DNA of 64,000 bases. Source: DASYLJ01 sp036009625 (GTDB taxonomy: Bacteria; Desulfobacterota; Binatia; DP-6). The notes beneath the pieces are model-generated. The model was not told where the DNA came from and did not search any database. It saw only the letters and a program-made list of their open reading frames with translations. Location of the stretch: positions 1 to 64,000 of the forward strand of contig DASYLJ010000166.1 in NCBI GenBank assembly GCA_036009625.1. Reading direction: 5' to 3'. Below, one piece after another: positions 1 to 9,238 of the stretch; the stretch's first letter is position 1; each line of letters begins with the position of its first letter. The position numbers and the translations under genes were made by a program.

Positions 1-2003
1 TGCTGCGCGACGCGGCCGACGCGGAGCTTGCCGCGGACGCGAGCGACGCCTTCGGGGCGGTACCAGATCGGCGACGACCAGGCGCGCTCCTGGATCGTCT
101 TCGGCACCGCGGCATTGCAGCACTCGGCCCACTCGGCCGGGACCGACGCCGGCACGCTGCAGTCGATGCCCTGCTGGTTGCAGAGCAGCGTGCTCCACCG
201 GCAGGTGGGGTTCTCGAGCACGCGTGCGTAGTAGAAGGCGCGCTCGTCGGCATTGAAATCGGGATCGCTCCACACCGCGCAGAGCGAATCGGAGCCGGTG
301 CCCGTGGGCTCGCAGGTGGCGGTGTTCACGCCGGCGCCGTTGGCGGCGTTCCCCGCCACGTCGTAGACGCGCTCCTGCGCGGTGCCCGCGCCGTCGATCC
401 AGCCCTTCACGATCTGCACCCGCTGCAGCGGCGTTCCCGGCGTGGTGGGTGTGCCGGGGTCGCGGAAGGCGAGCACGCCGAAGTGCGGGCTGCGACCGCC
501 GCGCACCGGTCCGAGCTCGCCGCCCATCGGTACGCCGCCGCGGTAGGCGGTCTCGACGAAGCTGGCGTCGCCGCACTCGAGGCCGGGCTCGCGGCCCGCG
601 AAGAATCGCAGGATGGGGCGGCTGCCGCTGGTGGCGTAGACCTCGCGGCGTCGCATGGCGGCGAACAGCGCGTCGCGGGAGTTCTCTTCCGCCCACACCA
701 CGGCCAGCCCGCCGGGGTTGCCTTCGATGCCTGCCGGGGTGACGCGCTGGACCATGTACGCGGGGTTGGCGTGGTCGCGCAGGCCGAGATGCCCGAAGGC
801 GCCGAAGTCGCGCTCCTCGGTGGCGCCGGGCGTGGAGTTGTGGGTGTCGGTGCTGCCGATCATGCCGAGCCGGAACGGGTTCACGCCGAGCAGCTGCTCC
901 TGCAGCAGGCCTTCCTTCAGGACGTTGCGGACGTAGTTGCGGGCCGGGAACGTCTGGTTGGGATTCGAGACCGGGTTGAACAGCTGCAGGCGGTTGTTCT
1001 TCTCGAAGCCGCAGATCTCGTCCGTGCTCTGCACGCCGGGGCGACATTCGGAGTCGCCCTTGTGCTGGTTCATCTCGACGAGTGGCTCCATCGACGATCG
1101 GACGACCGCCTCGGCGACGGTGAGCGGCGACCCGTCGGCGCCGACCGGGGCGAACATGAGCCCGCCGCTCACGTTCGGGTTGTGCGGGATGGCGAGAACG
1201 TCACAGCCGGGGAGGCCGTCGAGACACTGGGTGCGCAGTGCCTCCCACAGCCCCTGCGGCGTCGGCTCCTCCATGTAGCTGGTGGGCATCGCGGGCACGA
1301 TCGCGTTGCGGAAGATGACGTTGCGATGGAGGTTGTTGCCGCCGGGCTGCCCGCTCCACTCCCAGCCCACGAACGACGTGAAATTGCAGGCGGCGGTGCG
1401 GTCGTAGAACTCCTCCGCGGCGGCCTGCGTGTCCTCCCAGACGAGAGACGCCTGGGCCAGGCAGTCGGCGCCGTCGGGCCCACACCACGAGAAGCGCTGC
1501 GGCGGATCGATGATGCCGTAGCCGAGCAGGAAGCTGATGACGGCCGCGGGGGGGAGCAGATTGGGCAGCGGTGGCGGCGGGGTCGCGAGCTGCGCGCGGA
1601 CCGCCGTGCAGTCGGGCGAATCGTAGCCGGCGAGCCCCATGGTCAGGCAGATGACGACCTCGCCGAACTGCTCCGCGTGGTCGGTCACGGCGGTGAAGTC
1701 GAGCGGACGCCGGAGCTGGGCGGTGCGTGTGGGATTGCCGAGGGCGTCGTACGGCGGCAGGCCGATCGCCTGGCCCATCGCGAAGCGATAGGCGCCGCGC
1801 GGGTCTTCGCGCGTGCCGGCGAACACCGCGTCCGAGGAATACGCGGTGTGGACGTGCGTGTCCCCGAAGTACGGCTGGCGGAAGGTGTCGAAGCCGGCGC
1901 AGGGCTCGCGCGTCTCGGTGCGTGCCCATGGCCCCGGTACGGCGTGCGCCGTCGCCGTCAGTGCGGCGAGCAGCAGGACGCCGGCGGACATCGATCGCAT
2001 CAT
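1..2003 (-). CDS. DUF3604 family secreted protein (C-terminus off the window)
   Basis: Read on the minus strand from ATG at 2003, the protein begins with a hydrophobic signal peptide ending near ATAHA. It then shows a PHP-like metal motif D-T-H-V-H-T at about residues 48-53 and F-T-A-V-T-D-H at 103-109, the hallmark of DUF3604. Further family-like blocks are a G-W-E-W-S segment, I-G-S-T-D-T-H-N and a final R-A-W-S-S-P-I-W-Y near the left edge. About 667 residues are visible and the stop is outside the window. The PHP-like motifs suggest a metal-dependent hydrolase, but family members have no agreed substrate. The start overlaps the stop of the upstream TetR gene (ATGATG arrangement), so the two are probably co-transcribed. 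Several alternative frames are open here and were judged shadows. Confidence 0.85.
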   Translation of the reverse strand, partial: MMRSMSAGVLLLAALTATAHAVPGPWARTETREPCAGFDTFRQPYFGDTHVHTAYSSDAVFAGTREDPRGAYRFAMGQAIGLPPYDALGNPTRTAQLRRPLDFTAVTDHAEQFGEVVICLTMGLAGYDSPDCTAVRAQLATPPPPLPNLLPPAAVISFLLGYGIIDPPQRFSWCGPDGADCLAQASLVWEDTQAAAEEFYDRTAACNFTSFVGWEWSGQPGGNNLHRNVIFRNAIVPAMPTSYMEEPTPQGLWEALRTQCLDGLPGCDVLAIPHNPNVSGGLMFAPVGADGSPLTVAEAVVRSSMEPLVEMNQHKGDSECRPGVQSTDEICGFEKNNRLQLFNPVSNPNQTFPARNYVRNVLKEGLLQEQLLGVNPFRLGMIGSTDTHNSTPGATEERDFGAFGHLGLRDHANPAYMVQRVTPAGIEGNPGGLAVVWAEENSRDALFAAMRRREVYATSGSRPILRFFAGREPGLECGDASFVETAYRGGVPMGGELGPVRGGRSPHFGVLAFRDPGTPTTPGTPLQRVQIVKGWIDGAGTAQERVYDVAGNAANGAGVNTATCEPTGTGSDSLCAVWSDPDFNADERAFYYARVLENPTCRWSTLLCNQQGIDCSVPASVPAEWAECCNAAVPKTIQERAWSSPIWYRPEGVARVRGKLRVGRVAQ

Positions 2004-2620
2004 CGGCTCTTCCCCCGTGTTCGTGTGGACGACAGCGTACCTTCGACGAAGCGTACGAAGAGGTCGACCGCGTGTCGTCGGTCGAGCGTGCCGTCGGCGA
2101 TCGTGTCGGACAGTCCCCAGGCCGCCGTGGTGAGCATCCAGGCGAGCGCGCTCGCCTCCGCATCGGATGCGCCGGTCTGCAGGCGGACGTAGGGGACCCA
2201 GATGCTCGCGATCCGGTTGCGCAGTCGCGTCCGCGCGCGTGCCATGGCGCGCCGTCCTGGATCGGCCTCGGTGGCGAGCGTGCGCAGCGCACGTCGCTCC
2301 TCGGCGGGCAGGTCGAGGAACAGCGCGAAACTGGTGCGGATGGTCTGGTCGATGCTCGTCCCGGTCGTCACGACGGCGGCCTGGCTCGCCCAGGTGCGCT
2401 CGAAGAGATGGGTGAGCGTCGCCAGGTAGAGCTCGTCGGCGCTCGCGAAGTGCTCGTAGACCAGCTGGCGGCTCACGCCCGCGGCAGCGGCGAGTCCCTG
2501 CATCGACAGCGCCGCCCATCCGCCCCGGCGCACGAGGCGCCCGGCCGCGTCGAGGAGGTGTCCCCGCCGCTGTGCCGCCGGCAGATAGGGACGTGGGGAC
2601 TGTCTGGGCTGGGTCGGCAC
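2000..2620 (-). CDS. TetR family transcriptional regulator
   Basis: A 206-residue protein with an N-terminal TetR helix-turn-helix at about residues 18-65 (LLDAAGRLV...GVSRQLVYEHF) and an all-helical ligand-binding C-terminal half. It is immediately upstream of, and overlaps by four bases, the DUF3604 gene, so it probably autoregulates and controls that gene. The inducer is unknown. The length is normal for the family. The start is the first ATG after a short basic, Pro-rich leader (MPTQPRQSPRPYLPAAQRR), which is longer than usual, so an internal start is possible. Confidence 0.88.
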   Translation of the reverse strand: MPTQPRQSPRPYLPAAQRRGHLLDAAGRLVRRGGWAALSMQGLAAAAGVSRQLVYEHFASADELYLATLTHLFERTWASQAAVVTTGTSIDQTIRTSFALFLDLPAEERRALRTLATEADPGRRAMARARTRLRNRIASIWVPYVRLQTGASDAEASALAWMLTTAAWGLSDTIADGTLDRRHAVDLFVRFVEGTLSSTRTRGKSR

Positions 2621-2695
2621 GAGAACCTTACACGGTGTCTAGATTCGCGCGCGCTCCGGCGTCAAGGTTTATCTTGTGACGCGAAGCCCCGTGGG

Positions 2696-3091
2696 TCAGC
2701 GATGGCTCGGTGCGTCGAGCGTGCGGGCGGCGGTGACGAGCACCAGGCCCGTGACGAGCTCGACGGCGATGAACGTCCCCGCGAAGGCGGCGCCGTGCAG
2801 CGCCCAGGCGAGCGTGCGCGTAATCGCCGCGCCGCCGATGAGGCCCGCCGGGACGTAGAGCAGTCGCGCGTTACCTGGACGGGAGCCGGCGAGCATGGTC
2901 GCGCCGGCGGTCAGGAAGAACGTGCTGAGATCACCGATCTGGGTGCTGCGTGCGATCCCGTCGAGCAGCGGCATGCCGAGCCCGGCGGCCGCCTGCGATG
3001 GGTTCAGCAGCCAGCCGATGCCCAGGAAGGTGAAGACGATGCCGAGCAGTCGCGTCGCTTTGATGAGCACGGCGGGCGACGATAGCGACAT
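2696..3091 (-). CDS. Small four-helix membrane protein (DUF4345-like)
   Basis: A 131-residue protein with about four predicted membrane segments (around residues 12-30, 55-72, 80-95 and 103-122). Conserved-looking Gly/Asn elements (LLNPSQAAAGLGMPLL, TQIGDLSTFFL) resemble the DUF4345 group of small integral membrane proteins. The function is unknown. It is divergent from the metallo-beta-lactamase-fold gene that starts at 3205 and lies 75 bases upstream of the TetR gene on the same strand, so it could be part of that transcription unit. Confidence 0.7.
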   Translation of the reverse strand: MSLSSPAVLIKATRLLGIVFTFLGIGWLLNPSQAAAGLGMPLLDGIARSTQIGDLSTFFLTAGATMLAGSRPGNARLLYVPAGLIGGAAITRTLAWALHGAAFAGTFIAVELVTGLVLVTAARTLDAPSHR

Positions 3092-3204
3092 GGCGGAACG
3101 GGTGTCAACGAATGCGACCGTCGGGGGATGTGGCCTGGCGTGTGGCGGGTGGTATGACGTCGCGTCCGCGCGCTCGTCGACGCGGGCGGACGGGGGAGCT
3201 GGCG

Positions 3205-4269
3205 ATGCGTCGATGGGTGATCGGGATCTGCGGCGTCGTGCTGCTGCTCGCCGTGCTGACCGGTGTCGGTCTCCAGATACCGGCGGTGCAGGATGCGGTG
3301 CTGCGGCGGGTCATCTCGGCGCGCATGAGCACGCCGCCGCGGCAGCTCTGGGGCGACGACGCGCTCCGCGTGCTGCTCTGCGGCACCTCGTCGCCGATGC
3401 CGCACGCGACGCGCGCGAAGGCGTGCGTCGCCATCTTCGCGGGCGGCCGATTCTGGGTGGTGGACACTGGGCTCGGGTCCTGGAATCACCTCGCCCTCTG
3501 GCAGGTCGACGGTCGAAACATCGGCGGCATCCTCCTCACCCACTTCCACTCCGACCACATCGCCGAGCTCGGCGAGTACAACCTGCAGACCTGGGTGGCC
3601 GGGCGCTCGGGCCCGCTCCGGGTGTTCGGTCCGACGGGGGTCGATCGGGTGGTGGCGGGCTTCGCCGAGGCCTACGCGCTCGACTCGGGCTACCGCACGG
3701 CGCATCACGGTGCGGCCCTGCTGTCGCCGGAGATCGGACGCATGGTCGCGTACCCGATCCCGGCGCCGGGCGTCGTCCTGCACGAGGGCGACCTCACGAT
3801 CACGGCCTTCCCGGTGACGCACGCACCGGTCCATCCCGCCTACGGCTATCGCTTCGACTACCGTGGCCGGTCCGTCGTCGTGAGCGGCGATACCGTGAAG
3901 GACGCGGGCCTCGTGGCCGCGTCCCGCGATGCCGACGTGCTGGTCCACGAGGCGCAGGCGAACCATCTCGTCGCGCTGCTCCGCGACGAGGCCGACACGA
4001 CCGGACGTCCGCGCATCGCGAAGGTCCTGAACGACATCCCGACGTACCACACGTCCCCCGTCGAGGCGGCCGAGGTGGCGAACGAGGCCGGCGTCCGGCT
4101 GCTCGTCATGTACCACCTGACGCCACCGCCCCCGGCCTGGCTGGTCGAGCGCGCGTTCGTGCGCGGCGTCGACGCGGTTCGTCCGAGCGGGTGGATCCTC
4201 GGTGACGACGGGCTGCTCGTGACGCTACCGATCGGCTCGCAGGCGATCGACGTGGGCCAGATCGAGTAG
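3205..4269 (+). CDS. Membrane-anchored metallo-beta-lactamase-fold hydrolase (RNase Z/arylsulfatase-like)
   Basis: ATG at 3205 is chosen because a GGGGGAG ribosome-binding site precedes it and the protein then opens with a signal-anchor helix (residues 5-25). The MBL motif T-H-F-H-S-D-H-I gives the metal ligands H113, H115, D117 and H118. Further ligand regions are V-T-H-A-P-V-H-P, V-V-S-G-D-T and the late V-M-Y-H-L. The order of motifs is that of the RNase Z / AtsA-like branch of the fold, but the exported or membrane location argues against a tRNA-processing role. The substrate is unknown. The gene ends in a strong convergent hairpin. Confidence 0.85.
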   Translation: MRRWVIGICGVVLLLAVLTGVGLQIPAVQDAVLRRVISARMSTPPRQLWGDDALRVLLCGTSSPMPHATRAKACVAIFAGGRFWVVDTGLGSWNHLALWQVDGRNIGGILLTHFHSDHIAELGEYNLQTWVAGRSGPLRVFGPTGVDRVVAGFAEAYALDSGYRTAHHGAALLSPEIGRMVAYPIPAPGVVLHEGDLTITAFPVTHAPVHPAYGYRFDYRGRSVVVSGDTVKDAGLVAASRDADVLVHEAQANHLVALLRDEADTTGRPRIAKVLNDIPTYHTSPVEAAEVANEAGVRLLVMYHLTPPPPAWLVERAFVRGVDAVRPSGWILGDDGLLVTLPIGSQAIDVGQIE

Positions 4270-4272
4270 TCG

Positions 4273-4309
4273 GGGAGCTACGCCCGCCTCGACGGCGCGC
4301 GTAGCTCCC
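4273..4309. terminator. Bidirectional hairpin terminator candidate
   Basis: Perfect 11-bp arms GGGAGCTACGC and GCGTAGCTCCC (4273-4283 and 4299-4309) enclose a 15-base loop. They lie exactly between two convergent genes that end at 4269 and 4317. There is no long T-tract. Confidence 0.6.
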
Positions 4310-4316
4310 GCGTCGT

Positions 4317-7300
4317 TCACTGCGGCGCGAGGGCCGCGGGCAGGCACACCGTCGTCGGCTTCTTGGTGTCGACCTGGCCCGTGCCGAACTGGTTGTCGGT
4401 GTAGACCCCCGTGTGTGCGGTGGGCTTCGGCTGCTTCGGGCTGATCTTGGTGCCCTTGTCCTTGGGATTGGCGGCACCACAGCCGCTCTGCGCATACGTC
4501 TTCGTCGCCAGCTTGGCGTCGTAGCAGAGCAGCAGGGAGCTCGGGTTGCGCACGGTGGCGGGCGTGATCGAGAAGGGCTGGCCCTTGGCCGGGCCGGACT
4601 TGACGGTGGGCGAACCGCTCTTGGCGACGGGGCTGCACACCAGCGTCAGCTTGCGGAGATCGTAGCGTCCGCTCTGCAGCTGATCGGTCACCTCCACCTG
4701 GGCGTGCTTCGCGAGGGCGACCTTGCCCTTCACCTTGGCACACAACAGGTGGTCGACGTTGTAGGCGTTCGGAACCAACGGATCGGCCGCCTGCGTGAGG
4801 CCCTTCGCCGTCGGCACGAGGAGGTTCGTGGGCTTCGATGTCGTCACGCTGGCGTTGGTGCACGCGCCGACGACGCGCGACGACTGCTTGCCGATCTTCG
4901 GGCCGCCCTTTGCGGGTTTCACGGCGTAGGAGAGCAGGTGCGTGGTCGGATCCCGGAGACCCGCATCGTCGATGTCGGCGGGAACGCCGAGCTCAGTGAT
5001 CTTCTGGACGTCGAACGCGCCGGCGCCGAGCGTCACCGGTCCGAACTTCGGGAGGGTCGGGGTCTTCTTCGTGGTCTTGGCCTGATGCAGCATGAAGGCG
5101 CCGAGTGGCGCAGTGCTGCTGACGACGGTGAAGCCGACGGCGTCGCTCGACGGCAGCAGCACCTCTGCGCCGGCGAAGGTGGCGGCGAGGAGACTCGTAC
5201 CGGGCGCTGGCAGCGTCACGATGCAGATGACCGTGCCCGCTGGGTCGGTGGTGCCCGCGCACTGCACGCCGCCGACGTCGAACGCGACGGGCTGTCCGGC
5301 GAGCGGTGCGGGCGGCTCGACCGACACGTCGGTGAGCGATGCGACGACGGTCACCGGCTGCGATGGGCGCGCCTGCGTCGGGCTCAGGTTCAGCGTGAGG
5401 GACGTCACGTGCGGGCCGTCGGTCCATGTGATGGTCGCGGGGTTGGACGTGAGCGCCGTGCCCGCGATGGTGGCGGTGGCCGTGATCGTATCCTTGCCGG
5501 TGTTGACGGCGGTGTACGCGAAGACGGCGGCGCCCTCGGCGTTCGTGCGCACCATGCGCACCTGTGGGTTGGCGCCGGTCACCTGGAAGAAGATCGGCGT
5601 GTCGGCGGGGACGTCGACGTAGCGGAACGTCGCCGTGACTTCGCGAGTCGTGCCGCGCGCGGGGTCGGGCGTCACCTCGGCCGGTGTCAGGACGAGAGAG
5701 GGCAGCGGGGCCGTGGGAAGGAAATTGCAGCCACCGCTCGCGTTCGTGAGCTTGTAGACCGCGTCGTGCGACCCGATGTACTGGCAACCGTCGGGGCCGG
5801 TGGTGCCGGAGCCGATGTCGGTAGCGAGCACCGTGGTCGTGAACGGTGTCGTCGTGACGTCGACGAGGCTCAGATCGAAGGTGTCCTTCGGGAACACGAG
5901 GAACGACTTCGCCTCGCCGTTCGGCAGCAGCTCGCCGATGGAGAGGGTGAAGAAGCTCGAGAGACCGGTCACGGGCGTGACGACTCCGGGCGTCGCCGAG
6001 TTGGTGCCGGTGATGCGAACGACGGGCGGGACCGGGGAATTGTAGCCGATGGCGACGTAGATGGTGCCGTCCGGCGTGAACGCGATGGCGCCGTTCGGCG
6101 ACGTCCCGAGATTGGCGTACGTGACCACCGTCGGCGTTGGACCAGCGGGGTCGAGGATGCGATGCAGCAGCACATCGTCCGCGCCGGCACCGAAGCAGGT
6201 GCCGGTGAAGAACAGGTCGCCGCTGATCGGATCGACGGCGAGCCCGCCGGGGCAGGTCTGGTTCTCGGCGACGTTGCGGATGAACGCGCCGGTGGCGGGA
6301 TCGAGCTCGACCACGGTGCCGGTGGTGAAGTTGACGCCCGTCGAGCCGCGGGTGGCGTAGAGCTTGCCGTCCTTGCCGAAGACCGGCGATCCGAGCGTGG
6401 GGCCGATGACGTCGAGCAGGTTGGCGCTGGACACGGCGCCACCACCGAGGCCGAAGCCATAGAGGCCGCCGTCGGGGAACTGGGCGATGTACGTCGATGC
6501 GTCTTGGAACACCGGGTTGGACGCCCCCGGGCAGCCGCCCCAGTTGACGTTGCCGAAGTTGAAGTCCTGCGCCAGGAAGCCGGTCGCGAACGCCGTGACG
6601 ACGTAGCCGTTCTGCCCCACCGGCAGCACGACGGTGTTGCCGCACGCGGTGCCGGTGCCGTTCTCGAACGTGACCTGCGCGCTGCCTGGAACGGGCAGGT
6701 CGCCGTCGGTCACGTCGACGGCGGTGTAGGTGACGACTTCGTTCACGAGATTCGTGATGGTGAAGGCGATCTGGCCGTTGGCATCGGTGACGGCCGGGCT
6801 GGGTGTCGCGATGCGCGAGTGCCCGAGCCCCTGCGAGAGCGTCACCGTCTTGCCGGCGGCGCCACGCGCGAGCGCGTCCTGCAGCGTGACGGTGATCGTG
6901 GCCGATGCGATGCCGTCGGCGGTGACCGTGTTGGTGCTGGCCTGGATCGAGGCACTGGTCGCCGGCGGCACGACGAAGGGCAGCGTCGGATGGTTGCCGA
7001 GCTCGACGCCGTTGACGGTGACGGTGAACTCGACGTCTTCCGCGGTGAGGTTGGTCACCGCGAAGACGGCGAGGCCGTAGTCGTCGCTGACCATGCTGCC
7101 TGGCGTGATCACCGCGTCGGTACCAGGCGCACTGATCGCGACGGTCTGTCCCGGGATGGCGTGGCCAGCCGCGTCGAGTACCTGCACCGAGACGTAGCCG
7201 ACCGACGTGCCGTCGGCGGGGACCTCCACTGGGAGCTGGAAGCCGCCGACGACGTCCGTGTCGACGGCCGCCGTGGCGTACGACGCCAGCGGATCGGCCG

Positions 7301-9149
7301 CGCCCAGCGTGAGGTTTCCGAGGGCCACGATCAGCGCGTCGACGTTGGGCGAACCGAGGCCGACGTGCGCGAAGTCGCTGCCCAGGTCGGCGGCGTCGTT
7401 GAAGGCGCGCGTGCCGGCCAGCGGGTAGACCTCCTCGTTCAGGAAGCCGACGTTGCGGCCGATGGCCTCGTTGATGAGTGCCGTGTACGAGGCCAGCACC
7501 GGTGCCGTGAAGCTGGTGCCGCCGTAGATGCTGCCGGTGGGACAGCCGCCGGCGCTGGCCTGGCAGATCATGATGCCGCCGGCCGGATCGGCGCTGGCCA
7601 CCAGATCGGGAACGGACCGCATCGCCGACGCGTTGAAGCCGTTCTGGTACGCGGGACGCGCGAAGAAGCGGCTCGTGCCGAAGCCGCCCTGACCGGTGGG
7701 GGGGACTGACGCGGTGCCGTCCCACCATGTCTCGGCCGCGCGCGCGCGGCCGCCGCCGGCCGTCACGGACGAGCCGCCCACCGCCGTCGCCGTCGGCGCG
7801 CTCGCGGGCACGGCCACCGTGTTCGGGCTGCCGTTGAGGCACGTGCTGCCGGAATCGCCCGAGGCGTTGAAGACGCTGACGTTCGATGCCGCGGCGCTCT
7901 GGAAGATGGCCTCGATGCCTTCGACGTCGGCGCGCGACGTCTGGTCCTCGCAATAGGCGAAGCTGTTGCTGATGACGGTGGCGCCGCCGTCGAGCGCGGC
8001 GTTGAAGAGCGCCTGGAAGCTCCCTTGACCCGTGAAGGGTGCGTGGAAGACCTTCACCTGCGCTCCCGGTGCGATCGTCATCGCGGTGGTGACGTCGAGG
8101 AGCAGCTCGTCCTGATCGGCACCCAGCGTGGCACCGCCGTTGACCGGGACGAGGGTGAGGTTACCGATGTTCGTCGCGGGAAAACCGACCAGCGTCAGGT
8201 AGTCGGCGACATCGCTCGGGAGCAGGGTGTCGAAGCCGATGATGCCGATGGTCTGACCCGTGCCGGCGGCACGTGGAGCGATGCCCTTCCGAACCGTCGG
8301 CTTGGGCGCGCTGGCGCTGCTCGCGGCCGCCGGTGATGACCCCGGAGGACAGGGTTCGTCGTTCCGGACGACGCGCAGGTACGAGTAGTATTGCCCGTAT
8401 CCCGCGAAGTCGAAGACGGACTCGAGCGGGACGTTGTTCTCGGCGGAGGTTTTCGCCGCCGCCAGGCACACGTTGTACGGATTGGGGTCGCCGTTCGTGC
8501 AGAGCTTGAAGCCGATCGGGGGCGGGACCGGCGCCACGAGGATCGCGCACACGAGCTTGTTGAATCCGTAGTGCAGCGCCTTGAGCACGGGCTTCGGCTG
8601 CGCCAGGTCGCTCAGGCCCGTGACGCTCAGCACGTGCGACGCGAGCGCGCGCGGCAACGCGGGGTTGGTGTCGTTGGCGCGGAAGGTGCGATCGCCGATC
8701 CGGTAGTCGGCGATCCCGACGCGCATCGTGCGCTCGACGGCGGCGCGGGTGCCGCGCACCGTCAGCGTCAACCGGTTCTCCGCGCCCTGCACCAGCTCGA
8801 GGCCGTGTCCCGTGAGCCATCGTCGCAGCCGATCGTAGGTTCGCGGCGACGGTCCGAAGCGATCGGCCAGCGCGCGCTGGCTCGTGAACCGACGGTACGA
8901 CGGTGACGTCTCGTCGCGCACCGCGCGCAGGAGCTCGGCGAAGCCCGCCGGGTCGTCGCGCCGCAGAACGAACGTGAGCGTGATCGGCTCGATCGCGGCG
9001 TCCGGCGCCGCCGCCACGCGCGTGGCCGTGGCGAGGGCAGGGAGGACGTGATCCGGGAGGCGTTCGGCGTGGGCCCCTCCGGAGGAGCCCACGATCGACC
9101 CGAGTTGGACGGCGAGAAGGAACGCGAACCCGGACCAGCGAAATCCCAT
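4317..9149 (-). CDS. Giant secreted sedolisin (S53 peptidase) with Ig-like and propeller-like regions
   Basis: 1610 residues. A signal peptide (1-28) is followed by a pro-kumamolisin activation domain (about 55-185) and an S53 catalytic domain. The sedolisin tetrad can be placed at E348 and D352 (D-E-L-L-L-D-V), D432 (N-A-S-G-D-S-G-S) and S546 (Y-G-G-T-S-F-T-A-P). A late Asp-rich segment (FNDAADLGSDFAHVGLGSPN) matches the usual calcium site. Downstream are two or more invasin/Big_1-like beta-sandwich repeats (about 640-840), a region resembling a repeat propeller with bound-gas-style G-x-x-Y-x-T repeats (about 900-1140), further Ig-like repeats, and a Cys-containing C-terminal domain. It is probably an acid or thermostable extracellular protease with adhesive modules. 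Usual sedolisins are 500-700 residues, so the tail is large. Confidence 0.85.
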   Translation of the reverse strand: MGFRWSGFAFLLAVQLGSIVGSSGGAHAERLPDHVLPALATATRVAAAPDAAIEPITLTFVLRRDDPAGFAELLRAVRDETSPSYRRFTSQRALADRFGPSPRTYDRLRRWLTGHGLELVQGAENRLTLTVRGTRAAVERTMRVGIADYRIGDRTFRANDTNPALPRALASHVLSVTGLSDLAQPKPVLKALHYGFNKLVCAILVAPVPPPIGFKLCTNGDPNPYNVCLAAAKTSAENNVPLESVFDFAGYGQYYSYLRVVRNDEPCPPGSSPAAASSASAPKPTVRKGIAPRAAGTGQTIGIIGFDTLLPSDVADYLTLVGFPATNIGNLTLVPVNGGATLGADQDELLLDVTTAMTIAPGAQVKVFHAPFTGQGSFQALFNAALDGGATVISNSFAYCEDQTSRADVEGIEAIFQSAAASNVSVFNASGDSGSTCLNGSPNTVAVPASAPTATAVGGSSVTAGGGRARAAETWWDGTASVPPTGQGGFGTSRFFARPAYQNGFNASAMRSVPDLVASADPAGGIMICQASAGGCPTGSIYGGTSFTAPVLASYTALINEAIGRNVGFLNEEVYPLAGTRAFNDAADLGSDFAHVGLGSPNVDALIVALGNLTLGAADPLASYATAAVDTDVVGGFQLPVEVPADGTSVGYVSVQVLDAAGHAIPGQTVAISAPGTDAVITPGSMVSDDYGLAVFAVTNLTAEDVEFTVTVNGVELGNHPTLPFVVPPATSASIQASTNTVTADGIASATITVTLQDALARGAAGKTVTLSQGLGHSRIATPSPAVTDANGQIAFTITNLVNEVVTYTAVDVTDGDLPVPGSAQVTFENGTGTACGNTVVLPVGQNGYVVTAFATGFLAQDFNFGNVNWGGCPGASNPVFQDASTYIAQFPDGGLYGFGLGGGAVSSANLLDVIGPTLGSPVFGKDGKLYATRGSTGVNFTTGTVVELDPATGAFIRNVAENQTCPGGLAVDPISGDLFFTGTCFGAGADDVLLHRILDPAGPTPTVVTYANLGTSPNGAIAFTPDGTIYVAIGYNSPVPPVVRITGTNSATPGVVTPVTGLSSFFTLSIGELLPNGEAKSFLVFPKDTFDLSLVDVTTTPFTTTVLATDIGSGTTGPDGCQYIGSHDAVYKLTNASGGCNFLPTAPLPSLVLTPAEVTPDPARGTTREVTATFRYVDVPADTPIFFQVTGANPQVRMVRTNAEGAAVFAYTAVNTGKDTITATATIAGTALTSNPATITWTDGPHVTSLTLNLSPTQARPSQPVTVVASLTDVSVEPPAPLAGQPVAFDVGGVQCAGTTDPAGTVICIVTLPAPGTSLLAATFAGAEVLLPSSDAVGFTVVSSTAPLGAFMLHQAKTTKKTPTLPKFGPVTLGAGAFDVQKITELGVPADIDDAGLRDPTTHLLSYAVKPAKGGPKIGKQSSRVVGACTNASVTTSKPTNLLVPTAKGLTQAADPLVPNAYNVDHLLCAKVKGKVALAKHAQVEVTDQLQSGRYDLRKLTLVCSPVAKSGSPTVKSGPAKGQPFSITPATVRNPSSLLLCYDAKLATKTYAQSGCGAANPKDKGTKISPKQPKPTAHTGVYTDNQFGTGQVDTKKPTTVCLPAALAPQ

Positions 9150-9238
9150 CGTATCTCCTGAGCTGCGCCGCGACGGCGCGTAATCACAGAAGATACTCGG
9201 ATGCGATGACGCTTCAAGTCAATGAGAAATCAGCGCGA

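Noticed and set aside
483..2192. Long plus-strand frame of 569 residues
   Set aside because: It is opposite the DUF3604 gene, Arg/Ala-rich and without family features. In GC-rich DNA such antisense frames are common.
4413..7709. 1098-residue plus-strand frame
   Set aside because: It is antisense to the sedolisin gene, which has clear catalytic motifs; the frame has only Arg/Gly/Val-rich sequence.
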